A DNA stretch of 64,000 nucleotides from JAAYJM01 sp964498585 (lineage in GTDB: Bacteria; Bacteroidota; Ignavibacteria; Kapaibacteriales; UBA2268): assembly GCA_964498585.1 (NCBI GenBank), contig CAZCHH010000005.1:31131-95130 (forward strand), in the 5' to 3' direction. Under the pieces are notes generated by a model. That model was given only the letters and a program-made list of their open reading frames with translations. It had not been told where the DNA came from and searched no databases. Shown here piece after piece: positions 1 to 8,285 of this stretch; within the stretch, counting starts at the first letter, position 1; each line of letters opens with the position of its first letter. The position numbers and the translations under genes were made by a program.

Positions 1-1411
1 GCTTGTTTAGCTTCAAACGATATAATAAATCGCTATTTAAATTAATTGCGTTATTTTCTGCAAGAGTTTTATTGGAAGTAGAACTCAAAGTATCGCTCAA
101 CATATAATTGGCTGCACGTATGGTTCCGTCAGCATCATATCCCTGAAAAATCATTGATGGTTTCCAAATCATAGAATTACTCGAATCAATAGAATATTTA
201 ATTTGAAAATTCAATCGATGATTATAATTTTCAGAATGAGTATTAGTCAACTGATTATACTTTTGTCCGATATAATCAGAAGATATATAGTCTCTATCAA
301 TAGTTTGCTCATTATTATTTATAGAGATATTAAAGAAATAGCTGCTGTTTACGTCTAATTTATCCCAGAAAATTTCTGAATAATTTAAACCAATTGCATG
401 AGAAGAACTGATGCCATTTTGCTGTCCGACTAAGAAATTGAATGGGTTAAATCCATCAGAGCCAGGAGGACGTCCGCCGCCACCGGGTCTTACACCACCA
501 GGAGGTCTCATTCCACCCGGTGGTCTGAAGTTTGAACTTGATGAAATTCCCATAATATCCTGCATTGAGAAATTTTGTTGATTAACATTATTACTCATCG
601 CTAAAATAGAAATTCGTCTATCGGGATTAAATAAATTAACATTTCCGGAAGCAGAATATCTATCCTGAGAGCCACCGCCAGCAGTAATTTTTCCAAAACT
701 TCCGATTTTTCTGTCTTGTTTAGTAATAATATTCATAGTTTTCTGGCTCTGTCCATCGTCAAAACCAGTAAATTCTGCCTGGTCGCTTAATTTATCGAAA
801 ACCTGAATTCTCTCAATAGATTCTGCTGGTAGATTTTTGAGTGCTAATGTAGGGTCATCACCAAAGAATGGCTTTCCATCGACAAGAACTTTTTTTACTT
901 CCTCGCCCTGAGCTTTTACTGTTCCGTCCCTTTCTACCTCAACTCCGGGCATCTTTTTTATTAAATCCTCGGCAACAGCATCGGGTTTCGTTTTAAATGC
1001 ATTTGCTGAGAATTCTGTTGTGTCTTCAATTTGACGCCCTATAGGAGCTTGAGCATTTACTTCTATTGCTTCTTTTTGTATTGCAGTTTGAACAACAAAT
1101 AAATCTCCAATATTTGAACCGCTTCGTTGATTTATTCTTACTTCGTTTTCTAAATTTTCGTAGCCAACGTAAGTTATTTTTAACTTATATGTGCCTGAAG
1201 GAACTTTTGTAATTGAGAATCTGCCCTGTTTATCAGTTAGCGCAAAATACTTACTGCTGTCTTTGTTTGATGTTAAAAGGACGTTCGCACTTATTAACGG
1301 GTCTTTTGTTTCTTTGTCTAAAGCACGACCTGTTACATTAAACAGGTTTGTCTGAGAATTAAGAGTGCCAAATGATAATGCTATTATAATTATTAATATT
1401 GTTTTTTTCAT
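1..1411 (-). CDS. TonB-dependent-receptor-like outer membrane protein (N-terminal part, cut by window edge)
   Basis: About 470 codons are visible; the 3' end lies before base 1. The ATG is at 1411 on the minus strand and starts a signal peptide (MKKTILIIIIIALSFG...). Next comes a carboxypeptidase-regulatory-like beta-sandwich (roughly residues 25-105, with GRFSITKVPSGTYKLKITYVG), then a plug-like region (roughly 120-215, with VEVERDGTVKAQGEEVKKVL and FGDDPTLALKNLPAESIERI), then beta-barrel strands. This order is typical of Bacteroidota 'outer membrane beta-barrel' proteins of the SusC/OMP_b-brl_3 type, usually 800-950 residues. An unusual Gly/Pro/Arg-rich loop with repeated RPPGG units sits near residues 292-317. 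The substrate cannot be inferred; no SusD partner is in view. Confidence 0.85.
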   Translation of the reverse strand, partial: MKKTILIIIIALSFGTLNSQTNLFNVTGRALDKETKDPLISANVLLTSNKDSSKYFALTDKQGRFSITKVPSGTYKLKITYVGYENLENEVRINQRSGSNIGDLFVVQTAIQKEAIEVNAQAPIGRQIEDTTEFSANAFKTKPDAVAEDLIKKMPGVEVERDGTVKAQGEEVKKVLVDGKPFFGDDPTLALKNLPAESIERIQVFDKLSDQAEFTGFDDGQSQKTMNIITKQDRKIGSFGKITAGGGSQDRYSASGNVNLFNPDRRISILAMSNNVNQQNFSMQDIMGISSSSNFRPPGGMRPPGGVRPGGGGRPPGSDGFNPFNFLVGQQNGISSSHAIGLNYSEIFWDKLDVNSSYFFNISINNNEQTIDRDYISSDYIGQKYNQLTNTHSENYNHRLNFQIKYSIDSSNSMIWKPSMIFQGYDADGTIRAANYMLSDTLSSTSNKTLAENNAINLNSDLLYRLKLNK

Positions 1412-1473
1412 CTTTACCTTTTTTTGTCAAATAAATCGTATTATAGACAAACAAAAAGGCAAAATAGTTTAAT

Positions 1474-2388
1474 TTAAAAAGGAGTCCAGACAAAACTAAC
1501 AAATGGAATAACGAATGGCTGAGTAAAAAATGCAAGACCAAAATCTGAAGAAAAAGAACTGTTGGAAAGACGAAGACCAAGCATTACAGCGGAATGAGTA
1601 GGATGAGCTATATTGCTATTCCATATTTCTCCAATGAAATGCAAATCATTTCTTTTTGAAAATTTTGTGTCTATGCCAAGACCTATACCAAAAGAACCAT
1701 TTTCATAAGTCATATCCCAAATATTCTCACGAAAATTTATTATATATATGTCATTTCCTGAAGCTTTGTAAAACAATGCTGCTGTAAAAGTAGTGCGTTT
1801 TAATCTCATAGTTGCATTTCCATAATAATGCAAAAATCTGTTGTTATGGTTAATGAATCCAAGATTAGCTCCAAGTGATACAGTAAATAATTCAGCTACA
1901 TCATCAATCGGGAAACTGAGTGGAGTAACTTTTATATTAAATAAAGAAACCTGCTCTTTGGAAGGGACATCAGGAAGAATACTCCGACCGGCAGTAAAAG
2001 ATAGAAAATCTGATATTCCAAATCCGGCATAGAATAAAAGTAGTTCAAAATTACCGATGAAATGATTTCCTTCAATCGGTTCTGCTGTTGGCATAAGATA
2101 CATTCGATGATTATGCCGATACAAATCTTCAAACTTTTTAATTTCAGCAATTTGATTCTCAAAAATAGTTGCTGTCCCAAGTTCTGTTGCAAATTTAGCT
2201 CCTTCGCCTTCTATCGGGTCGTTAAGCATTTCTACACAATTGCCGGTTATTATGTCACCGTTCTTTAGTCGAATTGAATAAACTGTGGTTCTATCTGCAA
2301 TTACATCTTTTAATTTTGAACTTGCTGCAATTGACAAATTTTGAAGTGAAATTAAAAAGCAAATAAATAATAATATTTTTCTTTTCAT
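1474..2388 (-). CDS. Hypothetical exported protein, probable outer-membrane beta-barrel
   Basis: 304 residues. An N-terminal signal peptide (MKRKILLFICFLISLQNLSIAA) is followed by a short SH3-like/Sm-like stretch (YSIRLKNGDIITGNCVEM) often seen in front of barrel domains in this phylum. The rest alternates amphipathic strands and ends in a C-terminal aromatic residue (FVSFVWTPF), as outer-membrane barrels do. The ATG at 2388 is the only start that keeps the signal peptide. It lies just upstream of the receptor gene on the same strand with an 62-bp gap, so co-transcription is possible. I do not recognise a named family and assign no function. Confidence 0.7.
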   Translation of the reverse strand: MKRKILLFICFLISLQNLSIAASSKLKDVIADRTTVYSIRLKNGDIITGNCVEMLNDPIEGEGAKFATELGTATIFENQIAEIKKFEDLYRHNHRMYLMPTAEPIEGNHFIGNFELLLFYAGFGISDFLSFTAGRSILPDVPSKEQVSLFNIKVTPLSFPIDDVAELFTVSLGANLGFINHNNRFLHYYGNATMRLKRTTFTAALFYKASGNDIYIINFRENIWDMTYENGSFGIGLGIDTKFSKRNDLHFIGEIWNSNIAHPTHSAVMLGLRLSNSSFSSDFGLAFFTQPFVIPFVSFVWTPF

Positions 2389-3087
2389 AACTGTATTTTA
2401 ATTAAAAAAAATAAATTTAAAGAAAATCAAGGAAATAGAAAAATATTTATTTTCTTTATTAGGATTATTGGTTATTAAGTATTGAGTTATTGAGTTAATG
2501 ATTAGAATTCTTTAATTTTACAGTTTCTGATTCAGTTTTTTTGTCAATTCGAATCCCGAGATAAAGCAAGTGCTTTATTTAAATAGAGATGGCAAAATTT
2601 AACACAGTCATTCTGAACGAAGCGAAGAATCCAGAAAGTCATTTACACCAATATTATCTGGATTCTTCACTGCGTTCAGAATGACCGAAAAATCTATTTT
2701 TTTGCAAATTTTTTGTTTTATTCATACTTAAAAACCCACTACTAATCTAACTTTGCAGCCAATAATAAAGTTAGGATATATTCCATTTCAGATATATGTT
2801 CAAAAACAAATTTTTCAAAAAAAATAAAAATTTTGTTTGTTTTTTATTAAAAAATGTTTTAATTTGTTTTTGGTATTAATAAAATGAGGAAAAAAATCTT
2901 GGCTTGAGTGAGTAAGTTTTGGCTTTTGTTTAGCACCTAATCCTGAATGAAAAATAAAATGAGCAAAGTTAAGCGATTAGGCAAGATAAATTATAAAAAA
3001 AACATCCTCCGCGAGGAAGTCGGCACTTTTTAAGCGAAGGATGACATTAAATCACTAATGTTTTACAAAATTAAGGAATTTTCTGTT
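2389..3087. other. Intergenic spacer with palindromic repeats
   Basis: AT-rich spacer between divergent genes. It holds the composite repeat at 2543-2685 (listed separately). A hairpin-like stretch around 3002-3047 has CATCCTCC pairing imperfectly with a later GAAGGATG. No convincing ORF was seen. Confidence 0.6.
2543..2685. repeat. Composite palindromic element: K-left arm plus A element (copy A1)
   Basis: Bases 2543-2606 carry the 'K' arm (ATAAAGCAAGTGCTTTATTT core, itself a small palindrome). Bases 2607-2685 carry an 'A' element with inverted ends GTCATTCTGAACGAAGCG and CTGCGTTCAGAATGAC plus inner AGAATCCAGA/TCTGGATTCT. The same K-then-A order recurs at 39274-39416. Related A copies lie at 5400-5480 and 63919-64000. 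Confidence 0.8.
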
Positions 3088-3666
3088 ATGAGAAAATTAA
3101 TTCTTCTATTTGCGGCTTTAGCAATAGTATTTGCTAATGTGGTGGTGGCTTGCCCTGAGGGGTATAATGAGTATGATAATGAGGTTACTTACAATGGTTG
3201 TACTTATAAATATTATTTTTGCTTAGGTATTAATGAATTTGACCTGCATGAAATTGTTTTAACTGAAATCCAAGTATTATTTCCTTGTACTCCAGCTGAT
3301 TTCGAGCAATATGCTTCTGAAATTACTGATGCAATTTTATTAGATATCGCTGCAGAAGGATATTTATACAATGAATGGCAAACAATCATACCACAATGCC
3401 CTGATGATTTATGTACTGTTAGATGGATGGACAGAATTTGTTACAGTGGTTGGATTAAAGACAAAATAAACGATAGATATGTAATGGAAAGATGTAATGA
3501 TTCCCCAACCGGATCACTGCCGCCAGAGTATTTTGAAAGGTCTTGTGGCGAAACAGTGAGGATTTGCTGGGAATGGGAAAATGGAGTTCAAGTTCTAAGG
3601 ATTTGGAGAGCTGGTTTTCCACAAGGCGAACCATGCCCAGAAGGATGTAGAGATAATTGTTACTAA
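3088..3666 (+). CDS. Cysteine-rich secreted protein, unknown function
   Basis: 192 residues from the ATG at 3088. I prefer this to the in-frame ATG at 3058 because it directly begins a signal peptide (MRKLILLFAALAIVFANVVVA) and has AAGGA about 10 bp upstream. Thirteen cysteines are present, one directly after the hydrophobic segment (VVVAC), so either a disulfide-rich secreted protein or a lipoprotein with a weak lipobox is possible. Several Cys sit in short motifs (CPEG twice, CPDDLC, RICW). No sorting domain is seen. It lies upstream of two T9SS cargo genes on the same strand but is separated from them by repeats. Family not recognised. Confidence 0.65.
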   Translation: MRKLILLFAALAIVFANVVVACPEGYNEYDNEVTYNGCTYKYYFCLGINEFDLHEIVLTEIQVLFPCTPADFEQYASEITDAILLDIAAEGYLYNEWQTIIPQCPDDLCTVRWMDRICYSGWIKDKINDRYVMERCNDSPTGSLPPEYFERSCGETVRICWEWENGVQVLRIWRAGFPQGEPCPEGCRDNCY

Positions 3667-3799
3667 AATTTAATTTGACTTTTGTTAAATTGATAGAAGT
3701 ATAAAAATATTACATATACTGAGAAAAATATCCATTTAATTATTAATTATTAAATGGTTGTATTATGGTAAAGTTAAAGATGTAGGACATCTGGTCATT

Positions 3800-3836
3800 A
3801 CTTTCGCACTAGTTTCCCGGAGTTTTACGAAAGTTT
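3800..3836. repeat. E element, copy 1 (short inverted repeat)
   Basis: ACTTTCGCACTAGTTTCC ... TACGAAAGTTT. Near-identical copies are at 5763-5797 (same strand) and 7994-8029 (opposite strand). It is preceded by a variant of TGTAGGACATCTGGTCATT that also precedes copy 2. It lies just upstream of the 3877 gene. Confidence 0.75.
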
Positions 3837-3876
3837 TAATAACTCAATAACCTAATAACAATTAACAGGAGGTACA

Positions 3877-5334
3877 ATGAAAAAAATAATTATCATTTTT
3901 TTTGTGATTTTTGTAAGTGAATTATTCTCTCAAACTTGGGAACTTATGTATAAAGATAGCTTCCTGCCAATTGCCCCATATACCGGAAAGCATGAAGACC
4001 TTTCTTCTCAATGTTTAGCTATAAATAAAGACAATATTGCAATATGCAGATATCTGTATAAAAATTTAATTATTACTTACAACCAAACAACTAAAGAATG
4101 GAAATTTATAAGTTCAAAAGATATAGTTGATGGAATTAAAGGTAATCATAATTTTACTGAACATGATTTTAACTACGCCCGTATTGTATGTTATGATAAA
4201 TCTGATAGATTATGGGCTTTTATTGATGGTTTAGATAAAGAAACTGATATAAGATATATTATTTCAATTTCACAGGATTCAACCCAAATTCATAGTCTGG
4301 TATATAATACTGAGCAAAATAAATTTTATAATATTCGTGGGGTCTGGGATTTAAAAGTTGACACAAAAGGGGATGTATGGGCTATCATTGAACACTTTTG
4401 CCCTCTTAATGATACGACAGCTTTTTATTATTTTAGCTTATGCAAGTATAAAGACAGTTGCTTTGTAACTGTGAATAATCTAAAATATACTGATTATGGG
4501 TATGGAGTAAAGAAGAACATTGCTTGCGATAATTTAGGAAGAGTTTGGCACTCTAATATTGACACTTTGTATTTAATAGAAAATGAAAAAGTGATTAAGA
4601 AAATTACTACTTATGATTTTCCAGAGGGCTATTCAAATATATCGGAAGTAGTCGTAAATAGCAAAAATGTTGCATATTTTTTAAATTATAGCTTAATGCT
4701 TTATAAGCTAAATGGTGAAGAACGTTCTTCATTCGATTATATCTGGGAAATTGAGAAATATTTAAACCACAATGAAATTAAAACTAATTATTATATGTGT
4801 ATTGACAGTTCCGACAATATCTGGATTTTAGGACCAACATACAATTTATATAAATTAGACAGTGCAGACAACTGGACGGTATATAGAGTTCCAAACCAGG
4901 ATACTACTAAATTAAATCCATATAGAATTAATATTGAAGCAGACAGAGACGGGAAAATTTGGATAGTTGACAATACTTATGGTATAAATATATTTAATCC
5001 CAATGGAGTTGTTTCAGTTGAAAATCCGCAAACAAACAAAATTCGCGGAATTGCAGATGTTTGGATTAGAAAACTTTACCCAAACCCTGCTGTTCAAAAT
5101 GTAACATTGGAATTTTTCCTTGAAAATTCTGTGAGAAATGAATGTAAAATCAGTATGTATAATACATTAGGTGAAAAAGTTAAGGATATTATTGATAATT
5201 TTGATTACGACAGCTACACTATGAGTGCAAAAGTAAACTTTTCAGTTTCGGATTTACCGAGAGGTGCATACATATTAACTATTAGCGCAGGCAATAGCAA
5301 TATGTCCCGCTTGATGATTGTAGGATTTGAATAA
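3877..5334 (+). CDS. T9SS type A sorting-domain protein with beta-propeller-like repeats
   Basis: 485 residues. A strong ribosome-binding site, AGGAGG (3867-3872), fixes the ATG at 3877. The signal peptide is MKKIIIIFFVIFVSELFSQ. The body carries spaced repeats of the two-component-regulator-propeller/NHL type (GDVWAI, GRVWHS, DNIWILGP, GKIWIVDN), consistent with a beta-propeller. The last ~80 residues form a T9SS type A C-terminal domain: KLYPNPAVQNVTLEF, then MYNTLGEKV, then VSDLPRGAYILTI. By family knowledge this domain directs export through the outer membrane and is removed at the surface. The role at the surface is unknown. Confidence 0.85.
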   Translation: MKKIIIIFFVIFVSELFSQTWELMYKDSFLPIAPYTGKHEDLSSQCLAINKDNIAICRYLYKNLIITYNQTTKEWKFISSKDIVDGIKGNHNFTEHDFNYARIVCYDKSDRLWAFIDGLDKETDIRYIISISQDSTQIHSLVYNTEQNKFYNIRGVWDLKVDTKGDVWAIIEHFCPLNDTTAFYYFSLCKYKDSCFVTVNNLKYTDYGYGVKKNIACDNLGRVWHSNIDTLYLIENEKVIKKITTYDFPEGYSNISEVVVNSKNVAYFLNYSLMLYKLNGEERSSFDYIWEIEKYLNHNEIKTNYYMCIDSSDNIWILGPTYNLYKLDSADNWTVYRVPNQDTTKLNPYRINIEADRDGKIWIVDNTYGINIFNPNGVVSVENPQTNKIRGIADVWIRKLYPNPAVQNVTLEFFLENSVRNECKISMYNTLGEKVKDIIDNFDYDSYTMSAKVNFSVSDLPRGAYILTISAGNSNMSRLMIVGFE

Positions 5335-5399
5335 TTGTTAATTGTTAATTGATAATTGATAATTGATAATTAATAATTGTTAATTGATAATTTTTCTTT

Positions 5400-5480
5400 G
5401 TCATTCTGAAGCGCAGCGAAGAATCCAGAAAGTCATTGAAACCACAATTCTCTGGATTCTTCACTGCGTTCAGAATTACC
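5400..5480. repeat. A element, copy 2
   Basis: Inverted ends GTCATTCTGAAGCGCAGCG and CTGCGTTCAGAATTAC with inner AGAATCCAGA/TCTGGATTCT arms. Same family as 2607-2685, here without the K arm. Confidence 0.75.
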
Positions 5481-5500
5481 CGAAAAAAGTAAAGTTAAAT

Positions 5501-5653
5501 ATCCCGATAGGGATTATATATTTGTAGCAAGTGAAATTCACTCCTGGGCTTATCCAGATAGGGATTATATTTACAATATTGCTATTTAATCCCTACGGGA
5601 TAACAGCAGAAAAGTAGCTTGTATGTTACAAATATTTAATCCCTATCGGGATA
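5501..5653. repeat. D element, copy 1 (inverted repeat with ATCCCGATAGGGATTATA ends)
   Basis: Starts ATCCCGATAGGGATTATATA and ends in its near-complement (TTTAATCCCTATCGGGAT). Two internal copies of the same arm (ATCCAGATAGGGATTATA and TTTAATCCCTACGGGAT) make it a nested palindrome. A diverged copy is at 42333-42440. Confidence 0.75.
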
Positions 5654-5762
5654 AAGAAATGAGTAATTAATACATTATGTAAAGTCATGCGAAAACTTGT
5701 TGCTCTTATGACTGAAATAAAGAAGTCCTACATCTCGCAGATGTAGGACTTCTAGCCATTAT

Positions 5763-5797
5763 ACTTTCGCACGAGTTTCCCAACTTTGCGAAAGTTT
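5763..5797. repeat. E element, copy 2
   Basis: ACTTTCGCACGAGTTTCCC ... TTTGCGAAAGTTT. With the inverted copy at 7994-8029 it brackets the 5851-7983 gene. Confidence 0.75.
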
Positions 5798-5850
5798 ACT
5801 AAACCAATTACTTAATAACTTAATAACCATTAACCATTAACGGAGAAAAT

Positions 5851-7983
5851 ATGAAAAAAATAATTCTTTTTATTCTAATAATCTCAAATTTCGCTTTTGC
5901 AGAGGATTGCGGCTGGAAATGGGTGAATCCTCTTCCGCAGGGAAATGATTTAAACACCGTAGATTTTCTTAATAATGATATTGTTTTTATTACCGGGGAA
6001 AATGGTACTTTGTTGAAATCAACTGATGCCGGGATTACCTGGAGTATTATAAAAACTGAAACAAACGATATTATATACCCTTATTTTTTTAATCAAAACC
6101 AAATATTGTTAATTGATTATAACGATAATATTTTTCGTTCTTTTAACGGAGGTAAAAATTGGAGTGAAAAAAAACAATTAACTCCACATTTAAATAATGG
6201 AAAATTTCATTTCTTTGATATGAATAAAGCAGTTTGCTACTCCCGAATAGACAGCATTATGTTAAAAACATCGAATTGTGGTAACTCCTGGGATACAATT
6301 AAAATCCCACCTACAGATTATTACAGAAATAAGATGTATTTTTTTGATGAAAATACTTTTTTTATTGTTGATAAAAGTTCTTTAATAAAATCAACTGATA
6401 GTGGAAAAAATTGGTCTATATATAATAATCTACCTGATTCTTCTTTAAAATCATTATTCTTTATTAATGAAAATATTGGTTGGATAAGTGGTTCAAAAGG
6501 GAAAATTTATAAAACTACAGACGGTGGATTGAATTGGCAAAAACAAAATGTTTGCAAAAATACAGCAGAAGTTCAATATTTTAAATTCTTTGATGAAAAT
6601 ACTGGTTATATTTTTAGCGGAAATAACTCCGGGCTTTTTAAAACAACAGATGGAGGAAATCACTGGGAAATGCAAACAAGTGAGCCGTTTTTTGATGATG
6701 AAATCAAATCTATTTCTATTTCAGATGAAGAAGTTGTTATTGGGGTTGGGAAATGGGGAATAATCAAACGAACTACTGATAAGGGATATAACTGGGTTAA
6801 TATTAATTCTGGCATAAGTTACGATTTATCAGGTATTTATTTTATTAACAAACAAACAGCTTATGCTACTACGTCAGATAATATTTTCCTAATCACAACT
6901 GATGAAGGAAATACATGGAACGAAAAAGAATTAAACATATCAGATAACTTTAATTTAGGAGATATTAGGTTTTTTAATGAAGATATTGGTATATTAAATG
7001 ATGTTAAAGGAAATTTTTTCAAAACAACAAATGCCGGCGATGACTGGACTAAAATCAGTTCTATGTCAGACGTATCTATTCACGACGTAGAATTTGTCAA
7101 TGAACAGGTCGGTTATGTTAGTTATTGGACATCAAATGGTGAGTACTACATTAAAAAGACTACTGATGGTGGGCAATATTGGGACCACTGCAAAGCATTA
7201 AAAGACACTATAATATATAAAATGAAATTTTTTAATGAAAATTTTGGATATGCTGCCTGTAACTATGGTATTTTCTTTAAGACTACTGATGGCGGTCGCT
7301 CTTGGTGTAAAATTATTATTGATTCTACTATTGAATTGAAAGACCTTTATTTTTTAGATGAAAATACTGGCTGGGCTAAAACCAGATACACAAAAAGTGA
7401 TTCAAACTGGACTACTCACATCTATGGTTCTCTTTTAAAAACAACCGATGGTGGTAATTCTTGGACTACTCAAATTGATGGTGAATTTCTTATTGCAGAT
7501 ATGGACTTTTTAAATGAAAACTATGGATGGGTATCGACCAGTGATGGATATACTTATAAAACCACCGATGGTGGTAATTACTGGAAAAAAATTCCTTCCT
7601 GTATAAATTCTGGAATGTTTTGTATTCATATTGTTGATGTTGATAGTTGCTGGGCATTAACTGGAAGCTTTTTTAAGTTACACTACTCCTGCACCGAGAC
7701 AGCCATAGAAGAGCCCCTCCCCATTCCCGAAACCAATGAGTTCCAAATCTTTCCAAATCCTGCAACAAACGAAATTTCTTTATCTATTCCAGAAGAACAA
7801 AATATAAATTCAATTTCAATTTTCAATTCACTCGGAATGGAAGTAAAACGAATTGAACAAACTGAATTAATTGGAAATAGTAAAATAACAATTTCAACTG
7901 CAGATTTACCAAATGGCTTATATCATTTCTCCTTTGTAAATCAAACTGGAAGAGTAACGAAGAGTTTTGTGGTTCTGAGATAA
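5851..7983 (+). CDS. T9SS-exported protein with about 13 YCF48/BNR-like repeats
   Basis: 710 residues. GGAG (5842-5845) precedes the ATG. The signal peptide is MKKIILFILIISNFAFA. Roughly 13 repeats with a TTDGG-x-x-W core (KTTDGGLNW, KTTDGGNHW, KTTDGGRSW, KTTDGGNSW) and alternating F-x-D/N-E-N-x-G-Y/W strands indicate two beta-propellers of the YCF48/photosystem-assembly-like class, used by many bacteria in surface or adhesion proteins. The C-terminus is a T9SS type A domain (FQIFPNPATNEISLSI, IFNSLGMEV, ADLPNGLYHFSF). The gene is bracketed by inverted E elements. The exact role is unknown. Confidence 0.85.
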   Translation: MKKIILFILIISNFAFAEDCGWKWVNPLPQGNDLNTVDFLNNDIVFITGENGTLLKSTDAGITWSIIKTETNDIIYPYFFNQNQILLIDYNDNIFRSFNGGKNWSEKKQLTPHLNNGKFHFFDMNKAVCYSRIDSIMLKTSNCGNSWDTIKIPPTDYYRNKMYFFDENTFFIVDKSSLIKSTDSGKNWSIYNNLPDSSLKSLFFINENIGWISGSKGKIYKTTDGGLNWQKQNVCKNTAEVQYFKFFDENTGYIFSGNNSGLFKTTDGGNHWEMQTSEPFFDDEIKSISISDEEVVIGVGKWGIIKRTTDKGYNWVNINSGISYDLSGIYFINKQTAYATTSDNIFLITTDEGNTWNEKELNISDNFNLGDIRFFNEDIGILNDVKGNFFKTTNAGDDWTKISSMSDVSIHDVEFVNEQVGYVSYWTSNGEYYIKKTTDGGQYWDHCKALKDTIIYKMKFFNENFGYAACNYGIFFKTTDGGRSWCKIIIDSTIELKDLYFLDENTGWAKTRYTKSDSNWTTHIYGSLLKTTDGGNSWTTQIDGEFLIADMDFLNENYGWVSTSDGYTYKTTDGGNYWKKIPSCINSGMFCIHIVDVDSCWALTGSFFKLHYSCTETAIEEPLPIPETNEFQIFPNPATNEISLSIPEEQNINSISIFNSLGMEVKRIEQTELIGNSKITISTADLPNGLYHFSFVNQTGRVTKSFVVLR

Positions 7984-7993
7984 TATTTTCTAT

Positions 7994-8029
7994 AAACTTT
8001 CGCAAAGTAAAGAAACTCGTGCGAAAGTG
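7994..8029. repeat. E element, copy 3 (inverted relative to copies 1 and 2)
   Basis: AAACTTTCGCAAAGTAAAGA ... CTCGTGCGAAAGTG is the reverse complement of the 5763-5797 element. It begins 10 bp after the stop codon of the 710-residue protein. Confidence 0.75.
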
Positions 8030-8038
8030 AAAGGCACT

Positions 8039-8106
8039 GTCATTCTGACGAATGTCAGAATCCATCTTTGTCTTATCATTTCGAAACGAAGTGAGAAATC
8101 TCACAA
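8039..8106. repeat. Partial B-type arm followed by a fragment of another repeat
   Basis: GTCATTCTGACGAATGTC AGAATCCAT matches one end of the B elements at 47914 and 50086. Next comes TCATTTCGAAACGAAGTGAG AAATCTCAC, a motif that also appears in inverted form around 50300-50330. No second arm is present, so this is a half-element or a recombination scar. Confidence 0.6.
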
Positions 8107-8285
8107 GTCGTTGTTACCACAGAATTTGTATGAAATGGACAAAGGAGTCCTACATCTTCAAGATGTGGCACATCTAAAGCTGGTTTGTGTTTTATTTGAA
8201 GAGGGAAATTTGAGAGAAAATTTTGCTTTTAAGAAAAAGTTTAGTAAGTTGAAATAATAGATAATTTAAAATTTTGATTAAATAA

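Larger units (their letters stand above)
5335..5850. other. Intergenic spacer made almost entirely of repeats
   Basis: In order it holds: a TTGATAA-type short tandem tract (about 5335-5392), A element copy 2 (5400-5480), D element copy 1 (5501-5653), a hairpin CCTACATCTCGCAGATGTAGG (about 5730-5750), and E element copy 2 (5763-5797). No gene was seen. Confidence 0.75.

Noticed and set aside
5335..5660. Considered as a CRISPR array because of repeated AT-rich words
   Set aside because: The repeats are inverted arms of palindromic elements, not regularly spaced direct repeats with unique spacers, and no cas genes are in the window.
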